This document shows positions 24,578 to 33,061 of a stretch of DNA of 64,000 bases, piece after piece. The DNA is taken from NCBI RefSeq assembly GCF_003287975.1, contig NZ_QMKQ01000013.1, forward strand, positions 49,723 through 113,722. The letters run 5' to 3'. Made by a program: the position numbers and the translations under genes. Source of the stretch: Arthrobacter sp. AQ5-05. Its GTDB lineage: Bacteria > Actinomycetota > Actinomycetes > Actinomycetales > Micrococcaceae. How positions within the stretch are numbered: position 1 is the first letter of the stretch; each line of letters opens with the position of its first letter. The notes under the pieces are model-generated. The model did no database searches. It was not told the origin of the DNA and saw only the letters and a list, made by a program, of their open reading frames with translations.

Positions 24578-25330
24578 GCGGAGGATGCCGGCGCGGCGGA
24601 CCTGATCTCCGGCGGCCGGCTGCAGCTGGGCATCAGCCGTGGTTCACCCGAGCAGGTCATCGACGGCTGGCGCCACTTCGGCTTCTCCCCCGCCGACGGG
24701 GAAACCGACGCCGACATGGGCCGGCGGCACACCGAACGACTGCTGGAGGTGCTCACGGGCGAGGGCTTCGCTGAACCGAGCCCCAACCCGATGTTCCCGA
24801 ACCCACCGGGCCTGCTGCGCGTTGAACCGTACTCGGCGGGCCTACGCGAGCGCATCTGGTGGGGTTCGGGCTCCAATGCGACGGCCGTGTGGGCCGCAAA
24901 GCTGGGCATGAACCTGCAAAGTTCCACGCTCAAGGACGATGAGTCCGGCAAGCCCTTCCACGTGCAGCAGGCCGAGCAGATCGAGCTCTACCGGCAGGCG
25001 TGGAAGGAGGCAGGGCACACCCATGAACCGCGGGTCTCGGTCAGCCGCAGCATTTTTGCCCTGGCCGACGAACGCGACTGGCAGTACTTCGGCCGCGACC
25101 GCAACAGCTCGGACCAGATCGGCAACATCGACGCCAAGACTCGCGCGGTCTTCGGCAAGTCCTACGCCGGGGAACCCGACGAGCTGGCCAAGAAGCTGGC
25201 CGAAGACCAGGCCATCGCCGCGGCAGACACCCTGCTGCTCACGGTCCCGAACCAGCTCGGCGTCGAGTACAACTCCCACGTGATCGAGTCGATCCTGACC
25301 CACGTGGCACCTTTGCTCGGTTGGCGGTGA
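24565..25330 (+). pseudogene. LLM-class flavin-dependent oxidoreductase, 3' fragment
   Basis: Continues the interrupted gene in frame: 'PLYMAEDAGAADLISGGRLQLGISRGSPEQV' (LLM core; parts ISGGRLQLGISRG), 'LRERIWWGSGSNATAVWAAKLGMNLQSSTL' and the family C-terminus 'FGKSYAGEPDELAKKLAEDQ ... TLLLTVPNQLGVEYNSHVIESI'. No promoter or ribosome site at the attR edge, so it is probably silent unless the element excises. Excision would rebuild a 340-residue enzyme. Confidence 0.88.
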
Positions 25331-25395
25331 GCCTCCGGGAACAGGAGACCGGCCCAAGGCACCCGCCTGCCCCACGGTGGCCGCGCCGAAAGTAC

Positions 25396-25950
25396 CTAGT
25401 GGTGGGCGTGCCCGCCGTGGGTGGCGTCCTTGTCGCCGGTGTCTAGCTGGTGGCCGTGGCCGCCGCCCATGACATCGGTTAGCGAGACCGCCGGGGAACG
25501 CACAAGCAGCGGCAGGATCAGCTCGTTTTCCTTGCGTTGGTGGCTGTCGAAGGCCTCGAAGACCGCAGTGGCATAGGCGACCGCGGCTGCTCCGTCGCTC
25601 TGGCCAAAATGCCCGACGAGCCGCTTGATCAGGGCATGCTCTTGGACCATCCCCTCGATGAGCAGCCTGCCCTCGGCAAGCGCCCCGGCCGCGGCGTAAG
25701 TGGTGGCTTCTTCCTCGTCGGCGTGCGGGACAAGGACTTCCGCATACCACCCTTGGAGCTGCCCGCGGACGCTGGCTTCATGCCCCGGCCCGGCTTCCCG
25801 CAGGGCGGTGGTGATCCGCTCCAGCTCCGCGACCATCCCCGCGTGGTGGGCCCGGATTTCGTCGGCCAGCTGCGCATCGCCGGCGTGGTCGCCATCGTCC
25901 ACGTTGGCCGATTCCCAGGCATTGCCGTGTTCGTGTTCCCCAGCGGTCAT
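25396..25950 (-). CDS. Hemerythrin (HHE) domain protein
   Basis: 184 residues. Helical bundle with the diiron ligands spread over 'IRAHHAGMVAELERI', 'VLVPHADEEEATTY', 'QEHALIKRLVGHF' and 'FDSHQRKENELILPLL'. A histidine-rich tail ('GGGHGHQLDTGDKDATHGGHAHH') could bind extra metal. Likely O2, NO or redox-stress sensing or buffering. ATG 25950 overlaps the preceding gene's TGA (ATGA), and AAAGGAAG lies upstream, so the two are translated together. Confidence 0.87.
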   Translation of the reverse strand: MTAGEHEHGNAWESANVDDGDHAGDAQLADEIRAHHAGMVAELERITTALREAGPGHEASVRGQLQGWYAEVLVPHADEEEATTYAAAGALAEGRLLIEGMVQEHALIKRLVGHFGQSDGAAAVAYATAVFEAFDSHQRKENELILPLLVRSPAVSLTDVMGGGHGHQLDTGDKDATHGGHAHH

Positions 25951-26336
25951 GGTGCTTCCTTTCCCTTGCGGGTGGGCTCCAGCGGCCACACACCGGCTTG
26001 GACCCAGTATTGCCCGTGCGGTCCCCAAACGCCAGGGCCCCTGGACCCCTCCAGGGCAAGGCCGCCCAACACTGGCCGCAGCCAGGTGGCCTGCGCGTGC
26101 GGCCTGCCGTAGGTCGACCCCAACGACATGCCCCTTGGACCGCACCAGAGCGTCCCTGTTGCCACCTGGATGTCGGGCCCCTTCGGCTTCGATTCCTCAA
26201 CGACGCGTCCGGCCTTGGCCGATGCGGCAAGCATCCGTTCCCGGGCGGTCTTGGCCTCGCGCAGCGCCCGCAGCCCGGATGCGCCGACCTGCCCGCCAGC
26301 GCGCGTCCCGGGCGGAACCGACCCGCACCGGCACAT
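25947..26336 (-). CDS. Unrecognised protein coupled to hemerythrin gene
   Basis: About 129 residues. Codon use in this frame is strongly GC3-biased ('GLRALREAKTARERMLAASAKAGRVVEESKPKG', then 'LWCGPRGMSLGSTYGRPHAQATWLRP' and 'VWGPHGQYWVQAGVWPLEP'; unrecognised). Its TGA overlaps the hemerythrin ATG, which supports coding. Start uncertain: ATG 26336 with GGGCGGGG in front is my choice. Trp/Gly-rich C-terminal half; no membrane segment. Divergent from the broken membrane gene at 26380. Confidence 0.55.
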   Translation of the reverse strand: MCRCGSVPPGTRAGGQVGASGLRALREAKTARERMLAASAKAGRVVEESKPKGPDIQVATGTLWCGPRGMSLGSTYGRPHAQATWLRPVLGGLALEGSRGPGVWGPHGQYWVQAGVWPLEPTRKGKEAP

Positions 26337-26379
26337 CCCCGCCCTGGCCAATAGGACATTTGCTGTTGCACAATCAGGC

Positions 26380-27250
26380 ATGCAGACACCCACTGACGAG
26401 ATCCAGGGCCGGGACACGCTTCGCTACCTGCGCCTCATGCTGTTGGTCATTCCGCTGCTGCCCCTGGTGGCCATCACCCTGTATGCCTGGTGGACTTGAA
26501 ACATCGGGGACTCCATCAGTTCCTACTACCTCGGCCCGGCCAGGAACCTGTTCGTGGCGATGATGGCATCCACCGGCGTGCTGCTGGTGGTCTACAAGGG
26601 GCCTCCGCTGGAGGACCAGGCACTGAACCTGGCCGGATTCTACGCAATGTTCGTGGCTTTCGTCCCCGCCGGACCGGGCCAGACGCCGGGCGCCCTGGAC
26701 CCCGCTGCGGCCCGGCAGCCCATCCGCTCCATCCAGGTCTTCGTGGTGGCTGTGCTGGTCGTGGCGGTGGCGTTCGGGTGGCTGGAGTGGAAGACCCGCA
26801 GCTGGGCGCCGCACTCATTGCTGCAGCGCACGGGAACACGTTGGCTGGCCGTGGCAGGCATGCTGCTGTTGGCGGGGTTCCTGGTGTTTTTGCTGTGGCG
26901 AACGTTCGAAGGCAGGAACTTCGTCGGCGTCCACCTGGCCGCGGCCCTGCTCCTGCTCCTGCTCGCCAGCATGGGCGTCGCGATCGCCAGCCATCTGGGC
27001 AACGGCAGGCTGGGTGACACCGACACCAGCGGCGGGCGGGCTACTCCACTATGCGGGGTTGCTGGTCCTGATGGCGCTGGGAGTGGTGGCTTGGGCCGTG
27101 CTGGCCGCGTTCGGGGTCAGCCAGGCGGTCTTCTTCGTCGAGTGGTACGAGATCGCGCTCTTCTTGTGGTTCTGGTACCTCGAAACCCGAAGGACCTGGA
27201 ATCCCGCGCCCGCCCCGGACACCGGGCACGGCCGGCATGCAGCGGCCTGA
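26380..27250 (+). pseudogene. Broken multi-pass membrane protein gene (nonsense + frameshift)
   Basis: Frame from ATG 26380 reads 'MQTPTDEIQGRDTLRYLRLM' plus a first hydrophobic helix and stops at TGA 26497. The same frame then continues with clear protein sequence ('NIGDSISSYYLGPARNLFVA', 'STGVLLVVYKGPPLEDQALNLAGF'; DUF998-like membrane family) for five more helices. Near 27015-27040 coding shifts to a +1 frame: 'GLLHYAGLLVLMALGVVAWAVLA' to 'FFVEWYEIALFLWFWYLETRRTW'. Two independent lesions mark it as a pseudogene unless they are sequencing errors. Confidence 0.75.
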
Positions 27251-27370
27251 GTCCGGGGTCGCTGCCCCGGCGCCGGCGGGGGCTGGGATGCTACTTCGCC
27301 GCGGGCTCCTTCGGCCCCTCGCCCTCGAGCAGGTCTCACCGCGAAATAGCGGCAAACCCGCCGTGCGAGG

Positions 27371-28495
27371 TCACAGCGGCTGTCGACGCACCAGGCGTGT
27401 GCCGGTCTTGGCCAGCATCAAGACCAGCAGCAGGATCCCCACGTAACCGTTGAGCACGTAGACGATGTTGACCATCTGGGAGAAGGGCAGGAGCAGTCCG
27501 ATGACGGTTCCGGCGGTTGCCAGGCCGATGGTGAGGTACTTGAAGCGCGGCGACTTGTCGGCGAAGAATCGCGAGGAGACGGTCCACAGCAGCGGCACTG
27601 CCGTCGTGTAGATGCCGGCGAGGATCATGACCGAGATTCCTGCGGCCAGCACCGGGCTCACATCCCTGGCCAGCACGAGCATCGGAATCTCGGATCCGCC
27701 GACCTCCACGACGTTCGCGAGCAGGCCCAGGCCAACGATGATGCAGGCCACCGAGAAGGCAATCGATCCAACCATGCCGCCGGCGGCCGCCTCCTTGCGG
27801 CTGCGCGCCGTCTTTCCGAGGGCGGTCAGGAAAGCAGCCAACCACAGCATGCAGAAGCCCACGTAGGACAGCCCCGCCATGAACCAGTTGGTGGAGGCCT
27901 GGGTCAGGTCCAGGGTCGGCAGCAGGGCGCTGCCCTGGGCAATCCCACCCGGGCTGCGGAATATCCCCAGCAGGCCCAGCGCAATGGCGACCACGACGAT
28001 GACGGGACCGATCTTTCCGATGACATCGACCAGGGACTTCAGGCCAAACCAGACGCTGATGCCGACAACCACGGCGAGTCCGACGCCTCCGGCGTATCGC
28101 GACATTCCGTAGTGCTCCTCGAAGACGGCGCCGGCTCCGGCGACCATTACGGTGAAGCTCAGGAAAACGAACAGGATCGAGAAGTAGTCGAAGAACGTGC
28201 CCAGGTGCTTGCCGCAGTAGTAGTGGAAGATCAGCGAGGGTCGCTCGAATTTCTTCGCCTGTCCGACGACGAAGAACTCGACAGCCACATAGGTCATGAG
28301 GACCAGGACCAGCAGGCCGGTGCCAAAGACTCCCCAGTACCCGTAGGAGGTGAAGTACTGCATGATCTCCTGGCCGGTGGCGAACCCGGAGCCGATGAGG
28401 AATGCAATGATTGCCCCGGCGTAGGTGAGAACGCGCAGGAAGCTCGCCTTTTCGGTGGTGTCAAGGTGCGCCCGAGTGGGGGCTTTTTGTGGCAT
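27371..28495 (-). CDS. YkvI-like membrane transporter
   Basis: 374 residues with about 10 transmembrane helices beginning 'VLTYAGAIIAFLIGSGFATGQEIMQYF', the signature start of YkvI-type putative transporters (LeuT-like fold; related to BCCT/SNF groups). Other landmarks: 'SILFVFLSFTVMVAGAGAVFEEHYG' and 'LNGYVGILLLVLML'. ATG 28495 is preceded by GGGAGA; a GTG 12 codons upstream is possible. Substrate unknown. A perfect palindrome lies 86 bp upstream. Confidence 0.75.
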   Translation of the reverse strand: MPQKAPTRAHLDTTEKASFLRVLTYAGAIIAFLIGSGFATGQEIMQYFTSYGYWGVFGTGLLVLVLMTYVAVEFFVVGQAKKFERPSLIFHYYCGKHLGTFFDYFSILFVFLSFTVMVAGAGAVFEEHYGMSRYAGGVGLAVVVGISVWFGLKSLVDVIGKIGPVIVVVAIALGLLGIFRSPGGIAQGSALLPTLDLTQASTNWFMAGLSYVGFCMLWLAAFLTALGKTARSRKEAAAGGMVGSIAFSVACIIVGLGLLANVVEVGGSEIPMLVLARDVSPVLAAGISVMILAGIYTTAVPLLWTVSSRFFADKSPRFKYLTIGLATAGTVIGLLLPFSQMVNIVYVLNGYVGILLLVLMLAKTGTRLVRRQPL

Positions 28496-28580
28496 GTTGC
28501 TGTTGTCTCCCGTGGTTCTCTCCGACGCCACCGGAGGCGCGCCGCATGGTGATATATCAATTGTCCTAGAACGATATGTC

Positions 28581-28590
28581 TCACATGTGA
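28581..28590. promoter_or_regulatory. Palindrome in ykvI-like promoter region
   Basis: TCACATGTGA, perfectly palindromic, lies in an unusually AT-rich stretch (about 28545-28620) upstream of the YkvI-like gene. Likely operator or promoter zone; regulator unknown. Confidence 0.35.
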
Positions 28591-28702
28591 CCTAGTCAAC
28601 AAACAAAAGTAATATGACGCGCCTCACGCCGATCAAGCTTGGGCTTGGTGGCAGCGACTGACCAATGACACCGATGCAGCTCGTCGGCACCGGTGTCGCT
28701 GG

Positions 28703-28939
28703 TCAGAACCTCCCCGCCACCACCGAGTGGAGCTCGAGCCAGGCACGTTCGCGGTTTTCCCGCAGCATTTCCTCCTGCCGCGGCGAGAACACCAGCAGCG
28801 GGCCGAAGATCCGTCGACGGCGCGGAGCCGCATGGGCCGCCGCAGTCGTCCGAGCGGTGAGTTTTCTGGCCAGATGGCGGGCAGCTGCAGGATTATCGAA
28901 GGCTGATTGGACGTTGAAGGCGTCGGTTGAAGTAGTCAT
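28703..28939 (-). CDS. Small hypothetical protein
   Basis: 78 residues: N-terminal 'MTTSTDAFNVQSAFDNPAAARHLARKL', then Ala/Arg-rich linker and 'SPRQEEMLRENRERAWLELHS'. Unrecognised; no membrane segment. No clear ribosome site, so possibly leaderless. It is divergent from the ArsR-type regulator gene with 93 bp between. Confidence 0.5.
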   Translation of the reverse strand: MTTSTDAFNVQSAFDNPAAARHLARKLTARTTAAAHAAPRRRRIFGPLLVFSPRQEEMLRENRERAWLELHSVVAGRF

Positions 28940-29032
28940 GCATCAAGCGTGAAACGACCGGTGACAGCTGACCACCATTCGGCTATTTCCGAATCCTTAC
29001 CTCAACGAGGCGGCAAGCCTAGACTCGGTGAC

Positions 29033-30022
29033 ATGCAGATCAGACTGTCGGCCGAGGACCTGGCCCGGGTGCGCTTCACCGTCTCGCCCCTGTGGGAAAC
29101 CGTCACCAGCGTGCGTGCCCTGCAGCTCGGAACCCGCTTGCACCGGCCCTGGATCACGGAGGCGACCTCGCGCATCCTTGCTTCGAGGGACACCGCGAAA
29201 CAAGACCACCTGAAACTGCTCACCACATTGGTCCGCCCCACCGGGTTCATTGCCGACTCCTTGACGCCCACCCCGCTGCGGCAGGACACCTTCGAAGCAG
29301 GGCTCACGGCGGTCGCCGCCGTGCCTCCGGAGTTCTGGGTTCGCGACCTCAGCTATCTAGTGGCGGTCGAGCGGGAGCAAACCAGGATGGAGACCATCCG
29401 CGCGTTCTGCGATGATCCTGCCTCCGGAGTCACTCGGCTTGTCGACGCCTTGCGCTGGTACTGGGAGACGACCCTTGAGCCATACTGGCCCAGGCTGCGC
29501 GCCATGCTGCTTGCGGACCTGGACTACCGTCTGGCGCTGCTGGCAGGCCACGGAATCCACCAGGTCTTCGACACCCTGCACCCCAGCGTGCGGCGCACCC
29601 GCTACGGGCTGGAGGTCACCGCGAACTGCGACGGCTCGCACCATGCCGCGCCGGGCAACGGGCTCATCCTGGTGCCCAGCGCATTCGTCTGGCCGCGAAC
29701 CCTGGTCCTGGATGTCGAACCATTCGTTCCCACACTCACCTATGCCCCGCGCGGGGTCGGCCGGCTTTGGGAGAACAGCCGCCAGGTGAAGGACTCCCCC
29801 GTGGCCAAGCTCCTGGGCCACACGCGGGCCACGATCCTGGCCCAGCTCGACCTCCCGATGACCACCACCCAGTTGGCCTGCGCCCTGGACCTGGCAGCGG
29901 GAACAGTGAATGGGCACCTGAAGGTGCTGGAGGCTTCGGGGCTCACCGATACCATCCGTGCCGGCCGCGAGGTTTTCTACCGGCGAGCGGGCCTGGGCGA
30001 AGACCTGCTGGCCCGGGCGTAG
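29033..30022 (+). CDS. ArsR-family HTH regulator with DUF5937-like sensor domain
   Basis: 329 residues. A long N-terminal domain ('VRFTVSPLWETVTSVRALQL' to 'PRTLVLDVEPFVPTLTYAPRGVG') precedes a C-terminal winged helix ('MTTTQLACALDLAAGTVNGHLKVLEASGLTDTIRAGREVFYRR'; parts LACALDLAAGTVNGHLKVLE). The opening resembles the DUF5937/ArsR regulators common in actinobacteria. -10-like TAGACT sits 7 nt before ATG 29033, so the mRNA is probably leaderless. Ligand and targets unknown; the divergent 78-residue gene is the nearest candidate target. Confidence 0.82.
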   Translation: MQIRLSAEDLARVRFTVSPLWETVTSVRALQLGTRLHRPWITEATSRILASRDTAKQDHLKLLTTLVRPTGFIADSLTPTPLRQDTFEAGLTAVAAVPPEFWVRDLSYLVAVEREQTRMETIRAFCDDPASGVTRLVDALRWYWETTLEPYWPRLRAMLLADLDYRLALLAGHGIHQVFDTLHPSVRRTRYGLEVTANCDGSHHAAPGNGLILVPSAFVWPRTLVLDVEPFVPTLTYAPRGVGRLWENSRQVKDSPVAKLLGHTRATILAQLDLPMTTTQLACALDLAAGTVNGHLKVLEASGLTDTIRAGREVFYRRAGLGEDLLARA

Positions 30023-30068
30023 CCATCGGCCATCCGGGAATGTCGCCCCGGCTGGGTAAGGTCGGGGC

Positions 30069-30443
30069 ATGATTGATTTCAACAATGCCTCCGTATTCAA
30101 ACTCAGTCCGTGCAGCCCGAACGACGTGGCCGGGGAAGTCACTCCGCTCTTCGTCCAGGGCGAGGAACTGCTTGCGGCCTTCAAGGGCGTGCGGGACTAC
30201 GTGGTCTTCAGCAACAAGCGGCTGATCGCCGTGAACATCCAGGGGATCACCGGCAAGAAGCGCGACTACACGTCGTTGCCGTATTCCAGGATCCAGGCGT
30301 TCTCCGTGGAAACCGCAGGGACCTTCGACCTCGATGCCGAGCTGGATTTGTGGTTCAGTGGCCTGGGCAAGGTCCGCCTTGAATTCAAGGGCAAGGTCGA
30401 CGTGCGTGCGCTCTCGCAGCTCATCGCCTCCCACGTCCTGTAG
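30069..30443 (+). CDS. Bacterial PH-domain protein (YokE/DUF1696-like)
   Basis: 124 residues forming one pleckstrin-homology-like domain: 'GEELLAAFKGVRDYVVFSNKRLIAVNIQGITGKKRDYTSLPYSRI' (parts: VFSNKRLIAVNIQG and KRDYTSLPYSRI) then 'AFSVETAGTFDLDAELDLWFSG' and 'VRLEFKGKVDVRALSQLIA'. Cytoplasmic; role unknown. Located 46 bp after the ArsR-type gene on the same strand. Confidence 0.87.
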   Translation: MIDFNNASVFKLSPCSPNDVAGEVTPLFVQGEELLAAFKGVRDYVVFSNKRLIAVNIQGITGKKRDYTSLPYSRIQAFSVETAGTFDLDAELDLWFSGLGKVRLEFKGKVDVRALSQLIASHVL

Positions 30444-30500
30444 CGCAACGTGATCCTGGTGCCGGCCGGACTTTGCGATTAACCGGAAATACACAGGCCA

Positions 30501-31238
30501 ATGTTGGCATCAAATCTATTGTGTTGTTCGTTGAACCTGAAAGAGAGAGACCACCGAACCAACCAACGGAGCCCCTTGCCTTCATTCCGCACGGCCACGA
30601 GCTTTGCGTTTGCCGACCGACCGGAACTTCGGGAGGCAGACTCCCTTTCCGGTGATTCGTCGCGCCGCCGGACCGTCGTACTGCTGGGGATCGACGGGGC
30701 CGGCAAGACCACCACGGCCACAGCCTTGGTGGCTTCCCTCCGGAATTCCGGGGCACGTGCCCAGCTGTTGCGCAACCCGGCCGGGCGCCGCTGGATGACT
30801 CGGGTGGCCGCCCGGTTCGGGACGGCGTTGACGCCGGCTTGGGCGAATCGACTTGAATCGGTCGTCCGGTGCGTCAATGTCCTGCTTGCCCACACCCGTG
30901 CCGTCGGTTTTCACGGAACCACCGTCATGGATCGCCACGTGGCCTGCCAGCTGGTCTTGCGTTCCGTCCGGGGCCTGCCCCAAGGTGTCGTCTTGCCGTG
31001 GATGCTGGCCCGGCTTCCGCGCCCGGATGCGATCGTCCTGATCGACGTCCCGGCCGATGTCGCATACTCCAGGATCCTGCTGCGCGGAGAGGACAGCGAG
31101 ACCCTTGCGTATTTGAGCTCGTCGCGCGAGGCCTACCGGAAAATTGCGCTGGCCAGGGGTTGGCACATCGTCGACGGGTCCGGCACGCCCCGGCAGGTGG
31201 CCGACGATGCCATGCAGGCCGTGAGGCGCACTTCTTGA
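30501..31238 (+). CDS. P-loop nucleoside/thymidylate-kinase-like protein
   Basis: 245 residues with Walker A 'GIDGAGKTTTATAL' near residue 63, 'VMDRHVACQLVL' (DR motif of thymidylate-kinase-like enzymes), 'AIVLIDVPADVAYSRILLRGED' and a lid region. The N-terminal ~55 residues are poorly structured and the true start may be downstream of ATG 30501. It lacks the full dTMP-kinase signature set, so the acceptor nucleotide or sugar is unknown. Confidence 0.72.
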   Translation: MLASNLLCCSLNLKERDHRTNQRSPLPSFRTATSFAFADRPELREADSLSGDSSRRRTVVLLGIDGAGKTTTATALVASLRNSGARAQLLRNPAGRRWMTRVAARFGTALTPAWANRLESVVRCVNVLLAHTRAVGFHGTTVMDRHVACQLVLRSVRGLPQGVVLPWMLARLPRPDAIVLIDVPADVAYSRILLRGEDSETLAYLSSSREAYRKIALARGWHIVDGSGTPRQVADDAMQAVRRTS

Positions 31239-31462
31239 GGCAGCCGGCACCGCACCGCTTTTTCCTCGAACTCCGACATGCCCCCCGTCTTCCCTGGAGA
31301 TGACCCGCTCCAACCACCGCTTTTCCTTGTTGACGTGGGTCGCGATGAAACACCTGTTGTTTGGCCTCTAAAAAGACCCGGGCTTCTTCGGCGATTTCCC
31401 GCGGACCTCGACCCATTTCCGGCTTTCTTGCCCGGATCGGTGGTCGAGCGGCCGCATTTTTA

Positions 31463-31526
31463 GGTTTCGCAAAGAAACGCAAATCTTTCCATCAAAACCC
31501 TCTAGCCGACTCTGGCAAAGTGCGGA
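31463..31526. promoter_or_regulatory. aceA upstream region with RamB-like sites
   Basis: 31463-31491 contains CGCAAAGAAAC and AAATCTTTCCA, nearly identical to the block upstream of ramB (10477-10504). On the minus strand it reads TTTCTTTGCGAAA, close to the corynebacterial RamB consensus. A second core, TGGCAAAGTGC (31513-31523), is the inverse of GCACTTTGCC beside ramB. The rest of the 386-bp gap 31239-31624 shows no gene. Confidence 0.55.
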
Positions 31527-31624
31527 AATGTAGTTCTTACGCAGAAAGAACGCCGGAACAACCTACCGGGAACATCAACGAAGATGATCCCGAACCGGCA
31601 CCGGCAACCAGCAAGGAGAAGGCA

Positions 31625-32926
31625 ATGACCGAGCAGAACTCGACCGAGAACCGTATCGCAGCAATCGAACAGGATTGGGCAACCAACCCACGCTGGAACG
31701 GCGTTACTCGTGATTACTCGGCAGCAGACGTCGTGAAGCTGCAGGGCTCGGTGCAGGAAGAGCACACCCTGGCTCGCCGCGGCTCCGAAAAGCTCTGGAA
31801 GCAGCTCACCGAGGAAGCCCCGACCGGCGGCTACACGAACGCACTGGGCGCCCTGACCGGCAACCAGGCAGTACAGCAGGTCAAGGCCGGCCTCCGCGCC
31901 ATCTACCTGTCCGGTTGGCAGGTCGCCGCAGACGCGAACCTTTCCGGCCACACCTACCCGGACCAGTCCCTCTACCCGGCCAACTCGGTTCCACAGGTTG
32001 TCCGCCGCATCAACAACGCACTGCTTCGCGCCGACCAGATCGAGCATGCAGAAGGCATCAAGAGTGTTGAGGATTGGCTCGTGCCGATCGTGGCAGACGC
32101 CGAAGCCGGCTTCGGCGGCCCGCTGAACGCCTACGAACTGATGAAGTCCATGATCTCCTCCGGCGCCTCGGGCGTTCACTGGGAAGACCAGCTCGCTTCG
32201 GAAAAGAAGTGTGGCCACCTCGGCGGCAAGGTCCTCATCCCGACCCAGCAGCACGTTCGCACCCTGAACGCAGCCCGCCTGGCAGCGGATGTCGCCAACA
32301 CCCCGTCGGTAGTCATCGCCCGCACCGACGCCGAGGCAGCCACCCTGATCACCTCCGACGTCGATGACCGCGACAAGGAATTCGTCACCGGCGAGCGCAC
32401 CGCGGAAGGCTTCTACAAGGTGACCAACGGAATCGAGCCCTGCATCGCCCGTGCCAAGGCCTACGCACCGTACTCCGACCTCATCTGGATGGAGACCGGC
32501 ACCCCGGACCTGGAACTTGCCCGCAAGTTCGCCGAGGCAGTCAAGGCAGACTTCCCGGACCAGATGCTCTCCTACAACTGCTCCCCTTCCTTCAACTGGA
32601 AGAAGCACCTGGACGATGCAACCATCGCCAAGTTCCAGCGCGAACTCGGTGCCATGGGCTTCACCTTCCAGTTCATCACCCTCGCTGGCTTCCACGCCCT
32701 GAACCACTCGATGTTCGACCTTGCCCACGGTTACGCCCGTGACGGCATGACCGCCTACGTCGACCTGCAGGAGCGCGAGTTCGCCTCCGAGGCACGCGGC
32801 TACACCGCAACCAAGCACCAGCGCGAAGTGGGCACCGGCTACTTCGACGACATTGCCACCGTTCTGAACCCGAACGCCTCCACCCTGGCTCTGGTGGGAT
32901 CCACCGAAGCCGGCCAGTTCCACTAA
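31625..32926 (+). CDS. aceA: Isocitrate lyase
   Basis: 433 residues. Splits isocitrate to glyoxylate and succinate in the glyoxylate shunt. The catalytic-loop motif '[17 protein letters not shown]' (active-site Cys in KKCGH) is intact; others are 'TLWREQ'-type regions replaced by '[19 protein letters not shown]' and '[15 protein letters not shown]'. Length fits the short bacterial form. ATG 31625 with AAGGAG 7 nt upstream. Controlled, by inference, by RamB via the upstream blocks. Malate synthase follows 135 bp later on the same strand. Confidence 0.97.
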   Translation: MTEQNSTENRIAAIEQDWATNPRWNGVTRDYSAADVVKLQGSVQEEHTLARRGSEKLWKQLTEEAPTGGYTNALGALTGNQAVQQVKAGLRAIYLSGWQVAADANLSGHTYPDQSLYPANSVPQVVRRINNALLRADQIEHAEGIKSVEDWLVPIVADAEAGFGGPLNAYELMKSMISSGASGVHWEDQLASEKKCGHLGGKVLIPTQQHVRTLNAARLAADVANTPSVVIARTDAEAATLITSDVDDRDKEFVTGERTAEGFYKVTNGIEPCIARAKAYAPYSDLIWMETGTPDLELARKFAEAVKADFPDQMLSYNCSPSFNWKKHLDDATIAKFQRELGAMGFTFQFITLAGFHALNHSMFDLAHGYARDGMTAYVDLQEREFASEARGYTATKHQREVGTGYFDDIATVLNPNASTLALVGSTEAGQFH

Positions 32927-32955
32927 ACCAACTTCGGCGGTTGCCGCCGCGGTTC

Positions 32956-32987
32956 CGGTGGGCCGGCTGGAGACAGCCGGCCCACCG
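32956..32987. repeat. Perfect 14-bp hairpin with GAGA loop between aceA and aceB
   Basis: CGGTGGGCCGGCTG (32956-32969), loop GAGA, and the exact complement 32974-32987. No immediate T-run follows. Likely an attenuator, partial terminator or mRNA-stabilising element that uncouples aceA and aceB levels. Confidence 0.75.
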
Positions 32988-33061
32988 ACCCTCACGTATT
33001 TCCCCATATTTTTCCCGGCGCACCGCCACCAAAAATCTTGATTCAAGAAGGAGTCACAGCC

